Source: Echinococcus granulosus | Taxonomy: Eukaryota; Platyhelminthes; Cestoda; Cyclophyllidea; Taeniidae | Assembly (NCBI RefSeq): GCF_000524195.1 | Contig: NW_020170437.1 | Span: 195,525 to 259,524, forward strand | Direction: 5' to 3' | DNA: 64,000 nucleotides | Shown: piece after piece, positions 23,231-36,710 of the stretch | Position numbering within the stretch: the stretch's first letter is position 1 | Layout: each line of letters opens with the position of its first letter | The notes under the pieces: generated by a model | Told to the model about the DNA's origin: nothing | The model's input: only the letters and a program-made list of their open reading frames with translations | Databases searched by the model: none | Program-made: the position numbers and the translations under genes

Positions 23231-26200
23231 ATGGCCATCAACTTCAACAAACTTTTCCTGCAAAATCTCCTGCCCAAGGGCCAGTCGACTACTCATACAC
23301 AGGTCTCCACGTTTAGTAGTTCGGAGGCTACTTTTGAAAATGTTAGGTCGCAGGATTACACCGACTCCAAAGAAGTGGATGGTTCAGTGGAGACCACAGA
23401 CCAGCAGGAGAGGGAGACAGAGCGGTTGTCGCACACATTGGAGTGCTTACGACTGCTGATTGACAACCATAACAGGCGACGGGTTAGACATAAGGAATCA
23501 CCAACACTGCAGCTCCGCGCTCCACCGAGTATGCAGCAGGAGCCGCGTGTGGCCGACCAGCCAAAGCACCGAAGGAACACACTGAGCCACCAACCATACC
23601 AAGTGGATGCGGCACCGGCTTGTAAGGATCTATCACATCATAGCGTCCTCCGAACAAACGAAAGGATGTCTAAAAAATCGGAAAAGGTTAGTAGATAACG
23701 GGCATCTTAATGTCATTGTTGGTAGGCTTCAAATTAGGGACGCAAAATACTTTATTCATTGACAATAAGTGAATGAGTCCTTTATTATCTTAAATAAAAG
23801 TGCTTAAGTCTGTAACTCATGCGAGATCATGGTGTAGGATTCGGGACAATCTTAAACCTGCTTACTCATTTGATTTTCATTTCTGTCACATAACTCAACT
23901 CGAACCTTTGCAGCCATTTTCAATTTCAGTGCTTACGGCCTATGAAAACGGAGTCTGTCCATCCCGAATTCGAAGTTGTCTAAATAATTTCAGGATCATT
24001 TTCGAACCCAGTGCCAGATTCGGGCAAAAAACTGGCTTATGTTTTACTTGAATGGAACAACCCAGTACAACTGAATTCAATGGAACAAACGGCCGGTTTT
24101 GCCTTGCTCCATCAGAATAAATCAGTTGCTTCCGAGAGTCTAGGGTTTTCAACTTAGAACAACGTCTTCCACTGCTGTTAAAGGTTTCAAGAAGCATTGC
24201 ATTACTTAATTTAACTGAGAAGCCTGCTAATTGTCACCACCGAAGAAAGTAAACTCGTGTAGCCTAATTTGCCTTAAACCTCCTTCCGGTAATTTTGTGG
24301 GCATTTATCAAAGGCCGTCTTTTGCAATAACCTCATTGCTAACCAGCGTGCTGAATAATCACATTGCCTTCCTCCTAGATTATTTCACTTAAAAGGGTAT
24401 GCAATTCATTAATGGGGACCAAAGAAACCACTTTCTTGCAATCTCCAGGCATAGAATTGCCATTTAAAACCAAATTAAAATAATATTAAGGGACTTTTTT
24501 TCCCTAATTGTCTCTTGGACTGTCACGTCATGAAGCAGTTGCCTACTTGACAAGTTCCTGCACGTTTACGTGACGAAGTTGAAATAGCCAGTTTTGTACT
24601 TAAATGCCATCCTAGCATTTTCAGTGCCTTTTCAAAAGATGTATCTTAAGTCAGGAATCTTCACCTCATTGGCCCCTATGCCAAAGTAGAAATAAAACAA
24701 CCAAAAGATACGTTCCGAACTGATCCAAGGGTACTTCATTCACCTAAATTTGATATGGATTTCGAAATTATAGCCAGTTGGCAAGTCCTTTGGGAGTGCA
24801 GCACAAAAATCTCGAATTAGAAAAATGCGAACATTTTCACATGGGCCTATTGACATGACTTCTCTTCCGTTCGATTAAAAAACAAATTGACTTTATTAAT
24901 CGCCCCCATAGTGTTTTGCCCGTGGACAATTTTTGGAATAAATCCACCCGCTTTTAGGTGACCGTAGAGGTGCGAGTGGTGTTTCTGAAGATCGGCGAAA
25001 TAGACACACTGAAGGAGATGTTTCGCGCCGATGCGTTCATTCAAACCAAGTGGCCTGAGCCTCGACTTAATGGAAAAACCGACGAGGTCTGCTCCAGTTT
25101 ATAATAACTTGAAGTTTCCTTTTGAAGTATTACTTTAGAGTAGATTTTCTCAATGTAATCGATGAGTGGAGAGTAATAACTCACACTGTTAAAAGTAAAA
25201 CTGAACCCATGCTAATAAGACTGTAACAAATTCTCAGCTATCACATCGGATGAAAAAAACAGTGGTATTCATATGGCATCCATCACTTTGGAGTTTCGAC
25301 CCACTAAGCTCATTATAGGTATTAGTAGCCACAATATCAAGCACTGGTTAAACTAATTCTGTTTGCAAAATCGTGAGATTCGTTAATGCTGATGGAAAAG
25401 GGAATTCAAGCTTTATTGGATAAGCGCAATCAAGAAACGGCGGTGAATATAGGGGAATCGGATTTCACTCTCATATCCAACCATGTAATGATATTCTTGA
25501 AGCTTATTCTTTATGAATTTGCATAAATTGTTAAAATCATAGTAAAACTGAGTGGTTTTGAGCAAGCAAACATGGTTTTGCGAGTTTTCAGTGGTTGTAA
25601 GTGGATGCAATTACGTGTAGACAAAGATTGGGAGCTGATCACCTGTGCAATAGTCGACAACCCACTTTACCCATATTTCCATCGAACTACCTATCACGAG
25701 GCGGAATCACTTAGACCTAGCTTCCACTGAACAATATATTTCTAATCACTTTTTTGCATCAGAAGGAAGGAGGATTATTTTTTCCATAGACCGCAAATCA
25801 CCTCGAAACTATCAATGCGAACAATGTTCTATTGTGTTTCATGTGCGTGTGTATTGCCTTTACAATAAACATGTCACCATCACCGATCATCTAGTTTATA
25901 TTCAGAATGCTGCTTTGCCTCTGGGTGGAGGTACCCTCGAAGATTGATCTATCACCCATTTTAGATCTCGTTATTGAAAAATGATAAGTGAAAGGTGGAA
26001 TTGCTAGGGTAGGGTTAAAAACATTCCTCGTGAATAAATATTTGCTATACCAATTTATAACTTCGAGGAGGAAACAGCCTAAGCGATAATTAGCGCTTAC
26101 TCTCTCCAAAATAGGTGCTCATTTGCCAATATTAAAACACTGCGTTTGCCATCGGGGCACTTTTCATAGTGTGTAGTTTACGTGCCGCAGTTTGAAATCG

Positions 26201-29200
26201 CTGTTGTAATGTTTTCCATTCTTAAATGGTTGATTTATTCAGGAACTGGCAAAGATGGACCTCTCAAAGTGCTGGAACCCATTAGTGTACATTGAGAACA
26301 TTCTTACCGAATCGAAGGACCAGCATTGGATATCGGCAAAGAATGATGACGCCGGGCAAGTCTTTGTGACCGAAAGGCGACGTCTGCGTGCCATCTTCCT
26401 CGAGACCCTCGAACTCAATGACTTTCCGCTGGATGTACAGGTAATCTCTCCACTTGCACATATATTTGCCGACATTTACAAGATCGTGAAAGCTCATGGA
26501 TGTGGTTTTTTTAAAGGTAAAGCAAATTTGTTACTGATAACCATTCTATTTGCCCTTGATGCTAAAGGGCAGAAAATCCACTACAGTCAGTTATGCCTTC
26601 GTTCTTAAAATGCCGGAACTTTTACTTGAAACAGATTTCACATTATTTCACTCTCCATTACATTTCCGTTAGACTGTTTCGGAAATGGGAATAGTGATAG
26701 AAATGTGGGTTTTACTCGCCAATTACATACTAAATAAGGAACAGCAACAGCAGTGACGAAACAAGTAGCCTCTTTAGTTAGCAAAATCAGCAAATAATAC
26801 AGAATGGTTATACCGACACACTTAAAACAAATAAACTAAGACTGGTAGTCTCTTACACCCTTTCGTCCTTGAAAAATTGCAATTGTTTGAAAAATGAATC
26901 CCTTGTGTACTATTCTTAAGACATTCGACAATATCGACAGTCAATGGCATTGACCTCGGAGCTGATGGCAGTGAAGCCAAATGAGAAGATATCCGAAGGA
27001 GAATCTTCCACATTTATGGAGGTCACACAACAGCAGTAGCCAGTTCTCATTGACCCTATGGCCAACTCTTATCAGATCGAGTTCATATGCGGGAAGATAC
27101 CGCGGGTTCCCTCGGTTATTCCCATCGCCAAAGTAGTAACCAAAGCACAGATCGATTATCGAGAACAAAAAAAACATAAATAAATTAAGCGTCTCTAAAA
27201 TGAATAATGTAATTAATAAATAACTTACTTACTGCTGAAGGCGGTGTTTGGGTAACCATTTAGAACGGGATGTGGTGCTTACTGAATTAGTCTGGGATTC
27301 ATTTTATCTGAGGTCCCCATTTGACCGATGCAATAGTTTAAAACCTATTATTCTCTAAGCAATCTTTTCAGGCCAAATGGAACTCTGGTTGTTGTAGCTA
27401 CAGCTAGATCAAATTTATTTTTTGCATTTAAAAAACGCAGACGAAATGAATTAAACTACGAGCTTCCTCTCGTCTGGAGTAGTCATCCAAGTTGGCGACG
27501 TGCCTAGACAGGCATACTGCCAACATCACGCATGGGGATCTGGATTCCCTATCATTTTGGTAAATGGCTATACCGAATCGTGTGTCAAACAGACTGATCG
27601 AGTTTATAATAATAAAGTGGATTTAAAATATTCGTGATTTGAGGGTCATTATACATTTTTTTATTTGAGCGGCATAACCTTAAACAGAACATCTCCTGCG
27701 CGTTGCAGTAGCTGATTTTCCTTCAAGGTCTTAGTGTTGGTCGAGTTAAAATAAGAAATCGTAAATATAAAGATATTGTAGTATCCCGTATCTTTTCTGA
27801 AGAAGAAACAAGGCGTAATACTAGGGTAGAAAGTGTATTGGCGACGTACAGAAGGACTGGGGACTGCTGGCGTAGCCCGGAGACCATGCAGCTTTAAATG
27901 CTTATGAAACCAAAAGGAAAGGTTAAACAAACAAGCATTGCAATATGTTAAACTGATATAGCGAGTAAGCAGCTGTGCTTAATTAATTTTTTTCAAGTAT
28001 ACACGCTTTTAGCCGTTAGTAACTTAGCGTTACTTATGGATACCTGTAAGTTTGGCTCTGACAAGGAATTTATTGTTCATATTAAAAGGTAAAAAACGAA
28101 GACTGAGAAGAAGAATCATAAAACTCAAAAAATGAACCCCTGTGTTCTTTTTTAAGGATTTGACCATCACCCTATCGTCTGAAAGACCAGATACAGAAGT
28201 GGAGTTGGTCCCCGACAGCACAGATTTGTGCGGGATCAATTTGCAGACCCTCGTTGATCAACAGGTTCGTAAATGGTGCATGTACATTTTTCGGCAAGAG
28301 TAAAATACTAGCCTAAATGTCCCTTTAAACTGAATTCAGCCTTACAATTTTGAATGAAATTGCTAGAGTCCTGAAGTCATTTATTAGAAAACAACACCTA
28401 TGGAGAAAATCCAAATACATCTTACTGAGTAAGGTGCGAAAAAGTTCAGAGTCAAATTATGTATCCTTTTGATTAAATTTGAGTTTGTACATATCACGGA
28501 ATTGACTGCGCATATCTCTGAATTTTAGCACATTCATTTGGCATGTCATCCATTTCAATCTACTAAAATCGGCTGGTGCTGGACAGATCTGTACCGTTTT
28601 CCAATGAGACATTCCATAACCATGTCCATATCTTGACAGTGAAATTGCCACAAAATATCAAAACATTATTTCAAACATTATAATGAATCACCAAAATTAC
28701 GTTCTTCCGTCTTATCCGGTCGTATGCATCCAGATCAGATAAACGATTTCTTCTTTTATTTAGAAAGTTGTAATTGTTATTACCATGCTTTAACCGTTTT
28801 TAATCATCAGTAGCTGCATGTCTGTGAGAAGATTACGCATCTGGAGGCAAAAGAGTACATGACTCTTAAAAAAACTTATAAACAGAAGGGACAGTGAGCT
28901 AGAAAGCACGCTATAGGCCGATAACGTGTAGACAAACGGCTCATTCGCCATTCAGGCACTCAAAAGTTAAAGTACTTCATTCTCTGCTCAAAATACTTTT
29001 GCGAGAATGCATTTGTTACTCTAGCTGTGTTAGCTCCTTCTAACCATAAGTTGTACTACCTTGTACCCTTGTGAAGAACTTTACGACGGTGTTGGCTAAA
29101 TGGACTTTTGATCCGGAGAATTCACTGAAGCTGTATGGCAGATGCGTTCCTGAGATATGAGCTGGCGAGAACTTTTTCAAATAAACCTCTCATGTACTTT

Positions 29201-32200
29201 ACTTCTGACCTACATGGTTAGCACATGGAAATACTGCAATGCCTTTTTAACGGCAGTATCGCCTAACTGTTTTGTGGAGAAGAATCGAGCAAGTTGAAGG
29301 CATTGGACCATAAAGAGATTCAGAAAAGCAAAAATTCAATTTTCAAAATGATTGCCGTGCTTGTTCAAAGGCATTTTTTATGTAATAAAGGTATTATCTA
29401 TTTACACTTTCTGGTACAAACCACAAATGAAACTTTGTAGAATGCCACAAAAGCCGAGTTTCTCGAAAAAAAATTATTCTTGCTTTTGTTAGCCTTGATT
29501 ACAATTGCGTGCCGTTTCATATTAGCATTAGCGAGTTGAATGAGAAAACTCTTAGAAATTTAAAAGCTTCACTTTTAATGCAAATTCAAATGCAATTTCC
29601 ATTTGAGTGATTGTGTAGGCAAGATGATAAGAGATGTCTTCCGGCTGGTTTTGGTAAAAGTATGCACACCCACTTAAATCGACTTATTTCCTTTTTAAAT
29701 GTAATCGGTCATCATGAAATAAACTGTTTGTAAATTCTACCGGGTAATGTTTCAATTGGTGCCCTTATCCAAGCAATGGATAACTTATGCGATTTATAGC
29801 ATTAGCCAGAAAAGCTTGCCAACATTCGCACAAAGTAATATCGTGTCTGTCCCCTATTTTAGTACAAATGGGAGAGGGTGGTAGATATTTCTTTCAAATA
29901 AGGATAAGCTAATTAAGCTTTTACTATCGATACTTTGAATCCATTCAGCTAACATGGAAAATGTGCAATGTCCGGTAAAATTTCCCGGAACAATGACCCT
30001 AAAAAGCGTGGACCACAACCTTAGAAGCCCTGTGACTTTTCCCCAACTAGCAACCAATCGTGTGTAAAATGGCCTCAAATTCGGTGGGACTTCGCGGGAC
30101 ACTCTATTTGTGTCTTTCTTTCAAGAAAACCAAAAAACCGTCCTTATTCCTTAACAGAACAACAAAGCAAATTCTAATGTTTGTAACTTGAAAATATCAG
30201 TTGCTCGAAATTGAGCTGCGACGCACTAATGCTGTATGATCATCCTTGTGACACCTTAGATTAATATCCATTTGTAATTGTGCATTCAATTTATTAATAA
30301 GTGTCATTTTTCTGCCCTATTTCAAGCTAATTTTGGTTGTAAAAGGATATTTTACTACTGCTTTGGTTTATAATGTATGATTTTATCTACAGGAATGGCG
30401 CCTTCATGAGCACATTGAAATAACACGGCAATCAATTGTACAGGAATTCACAACCTCTTCCCAGAAGCACCCCTGCATTTCCGTGACTTGTCGCGCAGCC
30501 CGGCGACCCGGCTACTTCTACTGGAACGTGTTCCTCATCATGGCAAGTTTCGCTCCCCCCTTCCCCACTCCCATCAAATATGCACATCTCGGTTTCTCAA
30601 ACATGGCTTCACTAGCCCACTATGATTATTGCAAACCAAGCCGGTTTTTTTCTGAAAAGAAAATTCAATATTATTAATAAATAGTTTGGGATACTTTGTC
30701 GTTAACATTTCAAAAGCACCGACGTGCTTATTGACGATAGTATTTTGCAGAGCAAACTTGTTTCAGTAATTTTTCGTGTTCCTTCTAGCGACTCTAAGGT
30801 GGTGAACTTTCTTCCTTGCAGTTTTTCATCACAGGCCTCTCATTTGCCACGTTTTCAGTGTCTGCCGAACGACCGGAGAATCGTCTTCAACTTTCTTTCA
30901 CTCTTTTCCTCACATCGGTGGCGTTCAAATTCGTCATTAATCAGTCCCTCCCCAAGATTTCCTATCTCACTTTCATGGTCAGTCTGCACCGTTTAACGGG
31001 GGGGGGGGGGGGGAATCTACGTTTCCCATAGATTTTGACTTCGACCAATAAAAGTTTGATCTTTTCTATTGTATTTCCTCGTAAAATCTGCATAGAAGTC
31101 GTAAAAAGTCACTTAAAGTACAATTTTTACCGCCTGGGGATTTTCGTTGATATAATCGAAAGTTTAGAGTGGTACAGCTTCGAAAAACAAATTGTTCGAA
31201 ATTTTTTTTTTGAATAAGCAAATGATGAAAGTCCAGATGTATACTAGCGTCAGCCTTTAATGGAATTTTTTGAGCGTACGGTGTAAAATGCAATGAACGG
31301 TTCTACCAATGAAGAAGTTAACCAAATTTCATTCAGGAACAAACTCTTGCAACAAATATTCTAAAATCGTGTTGATTAGCACCTTTCGAATCCCCCTGAT
31401 TACGGTGATATTTAATGTGCATACTAAGATGTTACGAAAAGACAACTAGAAACTAAGTTCTAAGCCCCTCGTGTCCTGGCCTATCTATACCTTATCGTTG
31501 CCGCAACACGCGTCATTTACTTGGCACTTGCCTTTAAACATGACTTGGCGTCACCTTATGTTGCACACAGTAAGTCCCCATTCATACCGCCCTCTCGGTT
31601 TTAGGATAAGTATGTTTTGATGTCGTTGGGGATTCTCTGCAAAGTGAGTGTCTGGCATGCAATTGTGACTCTGGTGCCGGTGTACTCTCTGCCCGATCCC
31701 AGTTTGCCCAACGCCACCGGAATAACGTGGGACATCTCCTCCCTCTTTCACTGCTCATGGCCCTCCGCTGCCACCGCCACCGCTGACCCCAAACAGTTCA
31801 ATACGCAGCTCCTCGATCTCTTCGGACAGCTGCCGCTGATCAACGCTTCCCTCCACTCTTACAACAACCTTCCTGTGGGTCTCTCCGATTTGTAACTCCA
31901 CTGTAAAATTTCGATGCCTACATACGCATTCCCATTATCATACACTCCTTTTCTGGTGAATTACGAGCGTTTTGGAATCGAACCTTAGTCAAGTTTTATG
32001 CTTAACACTTCATCCACAAGTAGCATTTTTAGAGTGCAAATAATCCTAGTCTGTACGAAATTGCCTATTTATTTCTTTTTGAAGGTTCGAAAAACAGAAC
32101 GCGATTTTTAAGTAAAATATTAGCAATAGAATTAAGAATTATTATCACAGAGTGAAAGTTTTTCTCATACAACATTCTTCAAGGTATATAGTTGCTTTTC

Positions 32201-34458
32201 TTCCTACTTTCCAGGCAACACACTATTGCAGTGACTTGTGTCAAAAAAAATTGGAGAAATGTGGTAAATATAGAAAAAGTTTAAATAATTAATGAGCAGG
32301 GTAGTAGAGAAGTGAATTCGGTAATTTTTACAGCAAATTTAAGCTTGAAATCTTAAAATGAAGCATCACTTATTTTCAACGCTTCCTTTTTCATGTCACT
32401 GCTAAAAATATAAGGCGAATGATATCATTGACGTTGAGTGGTATGCTGCATTAAACAGAGTGGCTTAATGCTACGTTGCAGACTTTATTTTTGCTACAAA
32501 ATTTAAGTGTAACGAAGCCATGTAAATGTCATAGAACCGGCAGTGTTCTAAACCACTTGTTTATAAAAATGCATACGTTCTCAACAAGGCGCAGACGTGT
32601 TCCATAACTTTGCCCATTTCACCTTCAATTCTGGAGGTTCATCATCACGCGAACTGCGCATTTTATACAGCTAAAGTAAATGCGGCCGAGGAGTGTGGCA
32701 AGCAGATTCTCAATCGCGAATAAGTGTTTACAGAAAAAAGTAAGAATACCCATATAATTTGATTTGTTTGTACTGCAGATTCTCCTTCCTCGAAATATGA
32801 TTCCTCCGTGGATGAATAAATCGTTTACAGAGGCTCTCCGGACTGACATTTACGACTCCGGCATGGGCGACGCCGAACGAGGTTTGTCTTCTACACGTTA
32901 TTCTTTGTTGCAGATTGGACTCTAATTTCAGGAAATTCTTGCTTATTATGCATAAAAATTGGCCCCTAGTACATAAATATGCCTTGAATTTGTTAGTAGG
33001 AGGCTAGAACGATTTTGAAGAATTTAGGAACAATGTAACTTTGTGGCGAAAGATTAAAGCACCAAACACTAACAAACCATTTCTAGGCGTACAAACATCA
33101 AATTGCGCACAAATTAGGACCATCATCTCGTAACAGCGACATTATTGATAAGGTATTACAACTATTGTTGGGGGTCTCATCGTTTCCACAAAATAAGTGA
33201 ATTCAGATAATTTGTGCTAGACCTTGCCGTGCTCCAGAGGGCAATCGACTTGACCCTCAAACGACGCCTGTGGGAGCGCCAAGTTTTTCTAAAACAGCGC
33301 CAGGTCGAACTCAAGAAACTGGAGGACGAAAGAACTGCCCTTCTCAATAGGGTTGAACGCGATGTTTTCATTATCTTCTGCATTTTCTACTTCGCCTGCC
33401 ACCTCGTCTTCATTTTCTCATTCTACTTTGGGGTAGGTTATGTAAAACAATGCCCTTACGAATGCATAGGGTTGATCACATATTTTACAAAAGCGGTTAC
33501 TAGCTCCTTAACAAAAAACGCATTTTTCCATAAAATTGCTTGTTCAGTGGGGCTAGAAATAGTAATTACTGAATTTGATTTACGACTTCGATTAACTGAA
33601 ACTCCTGATGGGCTTTAGCTTGGAATCAAATAGAAATTATTCCCTGGAGGTGGGAGCTTCACTTACGTTTGAAAAATTATGCCCATCTCCATGTGCTACT
33701 TAGTTAATGACTGAAAGTTACTGCTCTCTAGTAAATCATATTTCCAAGTTAGGTGAATCAACAATTTAAGTTGCTTTCCAATGTGACATTTTGCATTTCA
33801 GTGGAAGTTTTTTGTATTCAAGCAGCGGTTATTATTTTATGGATCCGAGTTTTTTTAAAAATGGCATTGACAACTTTTTTTCTGTAGGCAATACATTGTG
33901 GTCATCTTATTATATTGTAGGCTCATAAACGCAGAAGAGAGATGGTGGAGCGTGACAAGCAATTTCGGGTAAGTTGACACTGGCATAATTCACTTGTCGA
34001 ATGATATGTAAATTTGTGGTATAAATGGTTGTAAATCGCAAACGTGAAAAAAGCGTTGTACATGTAAGGGTGTTGGTTTAAGTTACATTCTGACGCAAAA
34101 TACTGGTTGAGACCGGGGTAAACATCTTCCTACTCATCATCGGCATTGGTCAATCTGCTGGCCTTTGTGCAATAACTCAAGCTGAGCATGCCAAGTGGTC
34201 AAATGTTCGGCAATTCAAGGCTTTTGTTAACATGTAATACTTGGAGTCTTACGAACTTTTCTCAACCAAATTGTCTTAATACTAGAATAAATCATGATTT
34301 ATTTTGTGTTTCGAACAAGCTTTCTCTTCTGTATCCTTGACCTCGGGTGTTGATTTGATATACTTCAGGTCTGGTTGCGGAAGAGACGCGAAAATCCGTC
34401 GTCATCAGGACCGCAGCCCTTTATCAAAGTGGGGCCATGCATAGCCCAAAGGGTTTAG
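23231..34458 (+). CDS. Pentameric ligand-gated ion channel lacking the Cys-loop cysteines
   Basis: Exons: 23231-23686, 24958-25086, 26243-26440, 28157-28264, 30393-30542, 30822-30977, 31605-31874, 32779-32881, 33221-33432, 33921-33968, 34369-34458. Sum 1920 nt, 639 aa, phases all agree. Family: neurotransmitter-gated channel fold at the cell membrane. Residues about 153-337 are the extracellular domain (VRVVFLKIGEID, KCWNPLVYIENI, NDFPLDVQDLTITLSSERPD). The Cys-loop position is FPLDVQDL: neither cysteine of the usual pair is present. M1 is about 338-360; M2 is about 367-386 (NRLQLSFTLFLTSVAFKFVI); M3 about 403-425 (YVLMSLGILCKVSVWHAIV); the M3-M4 loop is long, with a coiled-coil-like basic stretch; M4 is about 572-592 (IIFCIFYFACHLVFIFSFYF). 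The first 152 residues are polar, Ser/Gln/His/Arg-rich, without a signal peptide. The ligand cannot be told. The start ATG at 23231 is the first plausible one in frame. Confidence 0.87.
26953..27179 (+). pseudogene. Possible coding fragment inside a channel intron, one in-frame stop
   Basis: In one plus frame two open stretches (MALTSELMAVKPNEKISEG... and PVLIDPMANSYQIEFICGK...) are separated by a single TAG at about 27031 and end at TAA. Composition looks protein-like. Flanking exons splice together without it (FPLDVQ joins DLTITL), so it is not part of the channel. An overlapping minus-strand frame is also open. No family recognised; it may be a degraded transposon fragment or chance. Confidence 0.25.
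30998..31013 (+). repeat. Run of 16 G
   Basis: Homopolymer G16 begins 21 bases after the donor of the exon encoding M2. It may form a quadruplex in the pre-mRNA; it may also be of uncertain length in the assembly. Confidence 0.9.
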
Positions 34459-34819
34459 AATTCCACCGCACTCCCTAATTTGCCACGCAAGTCCACGGCT
34501 TTGCATCCATCTCATGTATGACGGCACCAAAATGTGAAGTTGTGTTCAATTAAAAGAAATTTATTCTTACCTTAAACATGTTTTCATTACGAAACTTCTA
34601 GAAACCTGACATTATTTACCGTTTCCGGTGCTTAGTCAAGAGCAGATACCGCACCCACTTTTACAAAACCCAGCTTTTAAATCGTTTTGGATTTTACTTG
34701 CTACTAATGAGTTTAACCGTTAATTTTTTTGTACATTTTGTCCAGTCAATAAATCAGGAAGCAAAATTAAAGTTAGAGGAGCCTGCTCAAATTACACTTA
34801 ACTAGGAGGTTGTGCAGTG
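34459..34819 (+). promoter_or_regulatory. Channel 3' untranslated region, candidate polyadenylation signals
   Basis: After the TAG stop the sequence is AT-rich. AATAAA occurs near 34747 (CAATAAATC) and an ATTAAA variant near 34548. Which one is used cannot be decided from sequence. Confidence 0.35.
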
Positions 34820-34930
34820 ACTCGAGACTTTTCTCAAGATAAAAGAAACCCTAGTACTGGGGCAGAATATGCTATGTCGACGCACAAAAGGGATCGGGGC
34901 CACCGACCTGGCCCAGGTGCGACGACGGGG
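34820..34930 (-). repeat. Decayed TRIM LTR fragment, minus orientation
   Basis: Blocks GACTCGAGACTTTTCTCAAGA, ACTGGGGCAGAATATGC and GACCTGGCCCAGGTG parallel, in the same order, the minus-strand blocks of the intact LTR at 22192-22387. Diverged, without clean ends. Confidence 0.55.
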
Positions 34931-35739
34931 CATCCGATGGTTCAACAAACAATCAGCATGTTACAGTTGCAGGACCAATATGTGCGTGAATCTTGAACAG
35001 AACTTGCGTATTTTAAGCAAAGGCTTTGCCGAGCACAATGTTGGTTGAAAATGGGGTCCAGGCAATTATGTGTCCATCCATACCTTCATAAGGCATTTTG
35101 AGGTATCGTTATTTAAGTATAATGGGGAAACAACAGTTTAACACCTAGTGGATGGTAAAAAATATCCTTAAATCCAGTTTAAGGCTTTTTCTCAATACTT
35201 GCATCAAGCAAGTAATTATATTACTAATATTTTAGGAAATGATTGGCAATTCCTTAATAAAAACCAGAATCTTAATGCATGTCTATGTGGAAAGGCCGCT
35301 AGCAGCGTCAAATGCCATATTGACATGTCTTGTCGTAAGAATGGCTTTGCCTCTGGAGCGACTTTTTTCTCGAGTCCTGTTGTCTGATGCGGTAAAAGAT
35401 TAGGATCACAATTCAAGATAATTGTGGAGAAATCCATTGGTAAGGGTAGAAGTAGCAAGCCCCTGCATTCGTTTTGAACTCGATGATATTTGGTTAGTAG
35501 GTATAATTCATCGAATAAAATATGCTATTGCCGATGCTGGGAGTAGGTCACCTTTTATTAAATAAGGTATCAGTATACTGCAGTGTTAAACAACACTTTG
35601 CCTCACAGCGACTGTACAAGTCCATCGTTTCTTTAGATGGAGCAAGAACCCAATAACGTTTAAATTTTAACACTGGAATCTTAAACTCTGACTATGTGTT
35701 TAACACTTCATTTTGGTTTCGCTGACACTTGAGGCTCCG

Positions 35740-36710
35740 CTACTGTACCTACGCTGGGTGGGCTGGCCTCTGGGCTATGCCAGTGGCCCTAAGTCCTACT
35801 GAATGCCGAATATATATGTATTCCGCACGAGTGTTATAATTTCTTTCGTCTCTAAGAAAGACTCGAGGCAACCACTATCCTAAAGGACAATCACTCTGAT
35901 CTCTATTGCTGAATAATAAATCTTAAGGCGACGGAAGAAGGGCTTATACTGCTGATGGAAAAATATGTTACGATCTGAAATAGAAGGGTTGGAAATGAAA
36001 TAGTGCCACTAGTCGTGAACCACTGGAGAAGTCCGGTATGGAACTGTCTGCTGTACCTGTGTGAAGGCGTCAATTAAGTTTAAACGCGATACCTCCTTCA
36101 CTTCTCCACTAGCTAAATAGAATCCAGGTAGATATGGCTGGACAGCACTCAAGTGAGATCAAGATGGCAAGAAGGAATACGTGAGCAACTTTATATCCAA
36201 GACACTTTCAAAACACATCCTATATTAAATAACCGCGCTTTGGGGGCAGTGTTTTTATGACTAGAAGTGGACATACGGTATGGCCTAAACATTCCTTAGT
36301 CCCCCAACACAGTTCTCAAACAAAATAAATCTCCAGATCCAGCAGAAATGCCAAGAGGGATCAATGACACTGCAGTCAAATAACTTTTCAGTTGTCCGAA
36401 TTCGTCGACTGCCGCGCGTTTTTCTTACACCATTGACTACATTGCAATAATCGAAAGGGGAGGCCCAGGGACGACGCCCAAAAGGTGGGAAGGGGGCGGT
36501 TAGGAGCTGCTTTAATTATTTGTTTAATTCTTCTTTTTGTTTTCGCGGTCACTGAATGGTTCGCCTTTATAATTTCGCTGGACGGTATGGCCTCGGAGCC
36601 ATACCTGCTGTCCCCAGCTCTTCTTACGTAGACGAATCACTTTTTACCCTAGTGTAAAAACTTCTTTCATCTTCTGGAAAGACTCGAGGAGGTGAAAGAA
36701 TGACTACCCT
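35740..36710 (+). mobile_element. Old TRIM copy with two decayed LTRs
   Basis: LTR-like blocks at about 35745-35875 (CTACGCTGGGTGGGCTGGCC, GAATATATATGTATTCCGC, TTTCTTTCGTCTC) and about 36575-36710 (GGACGGTATGGCC, CTTCATCTTCTGGAAAGACTC). Between them an internal remnant at about 36340-36500 matches the intact element (CCAAGAGGGATCAATGACA, TTGACTACATTGCAATAATC, a GGGAAGGGGGCGG purine tract). Many substitutions and no clear PBS. Confidence 0.65.
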
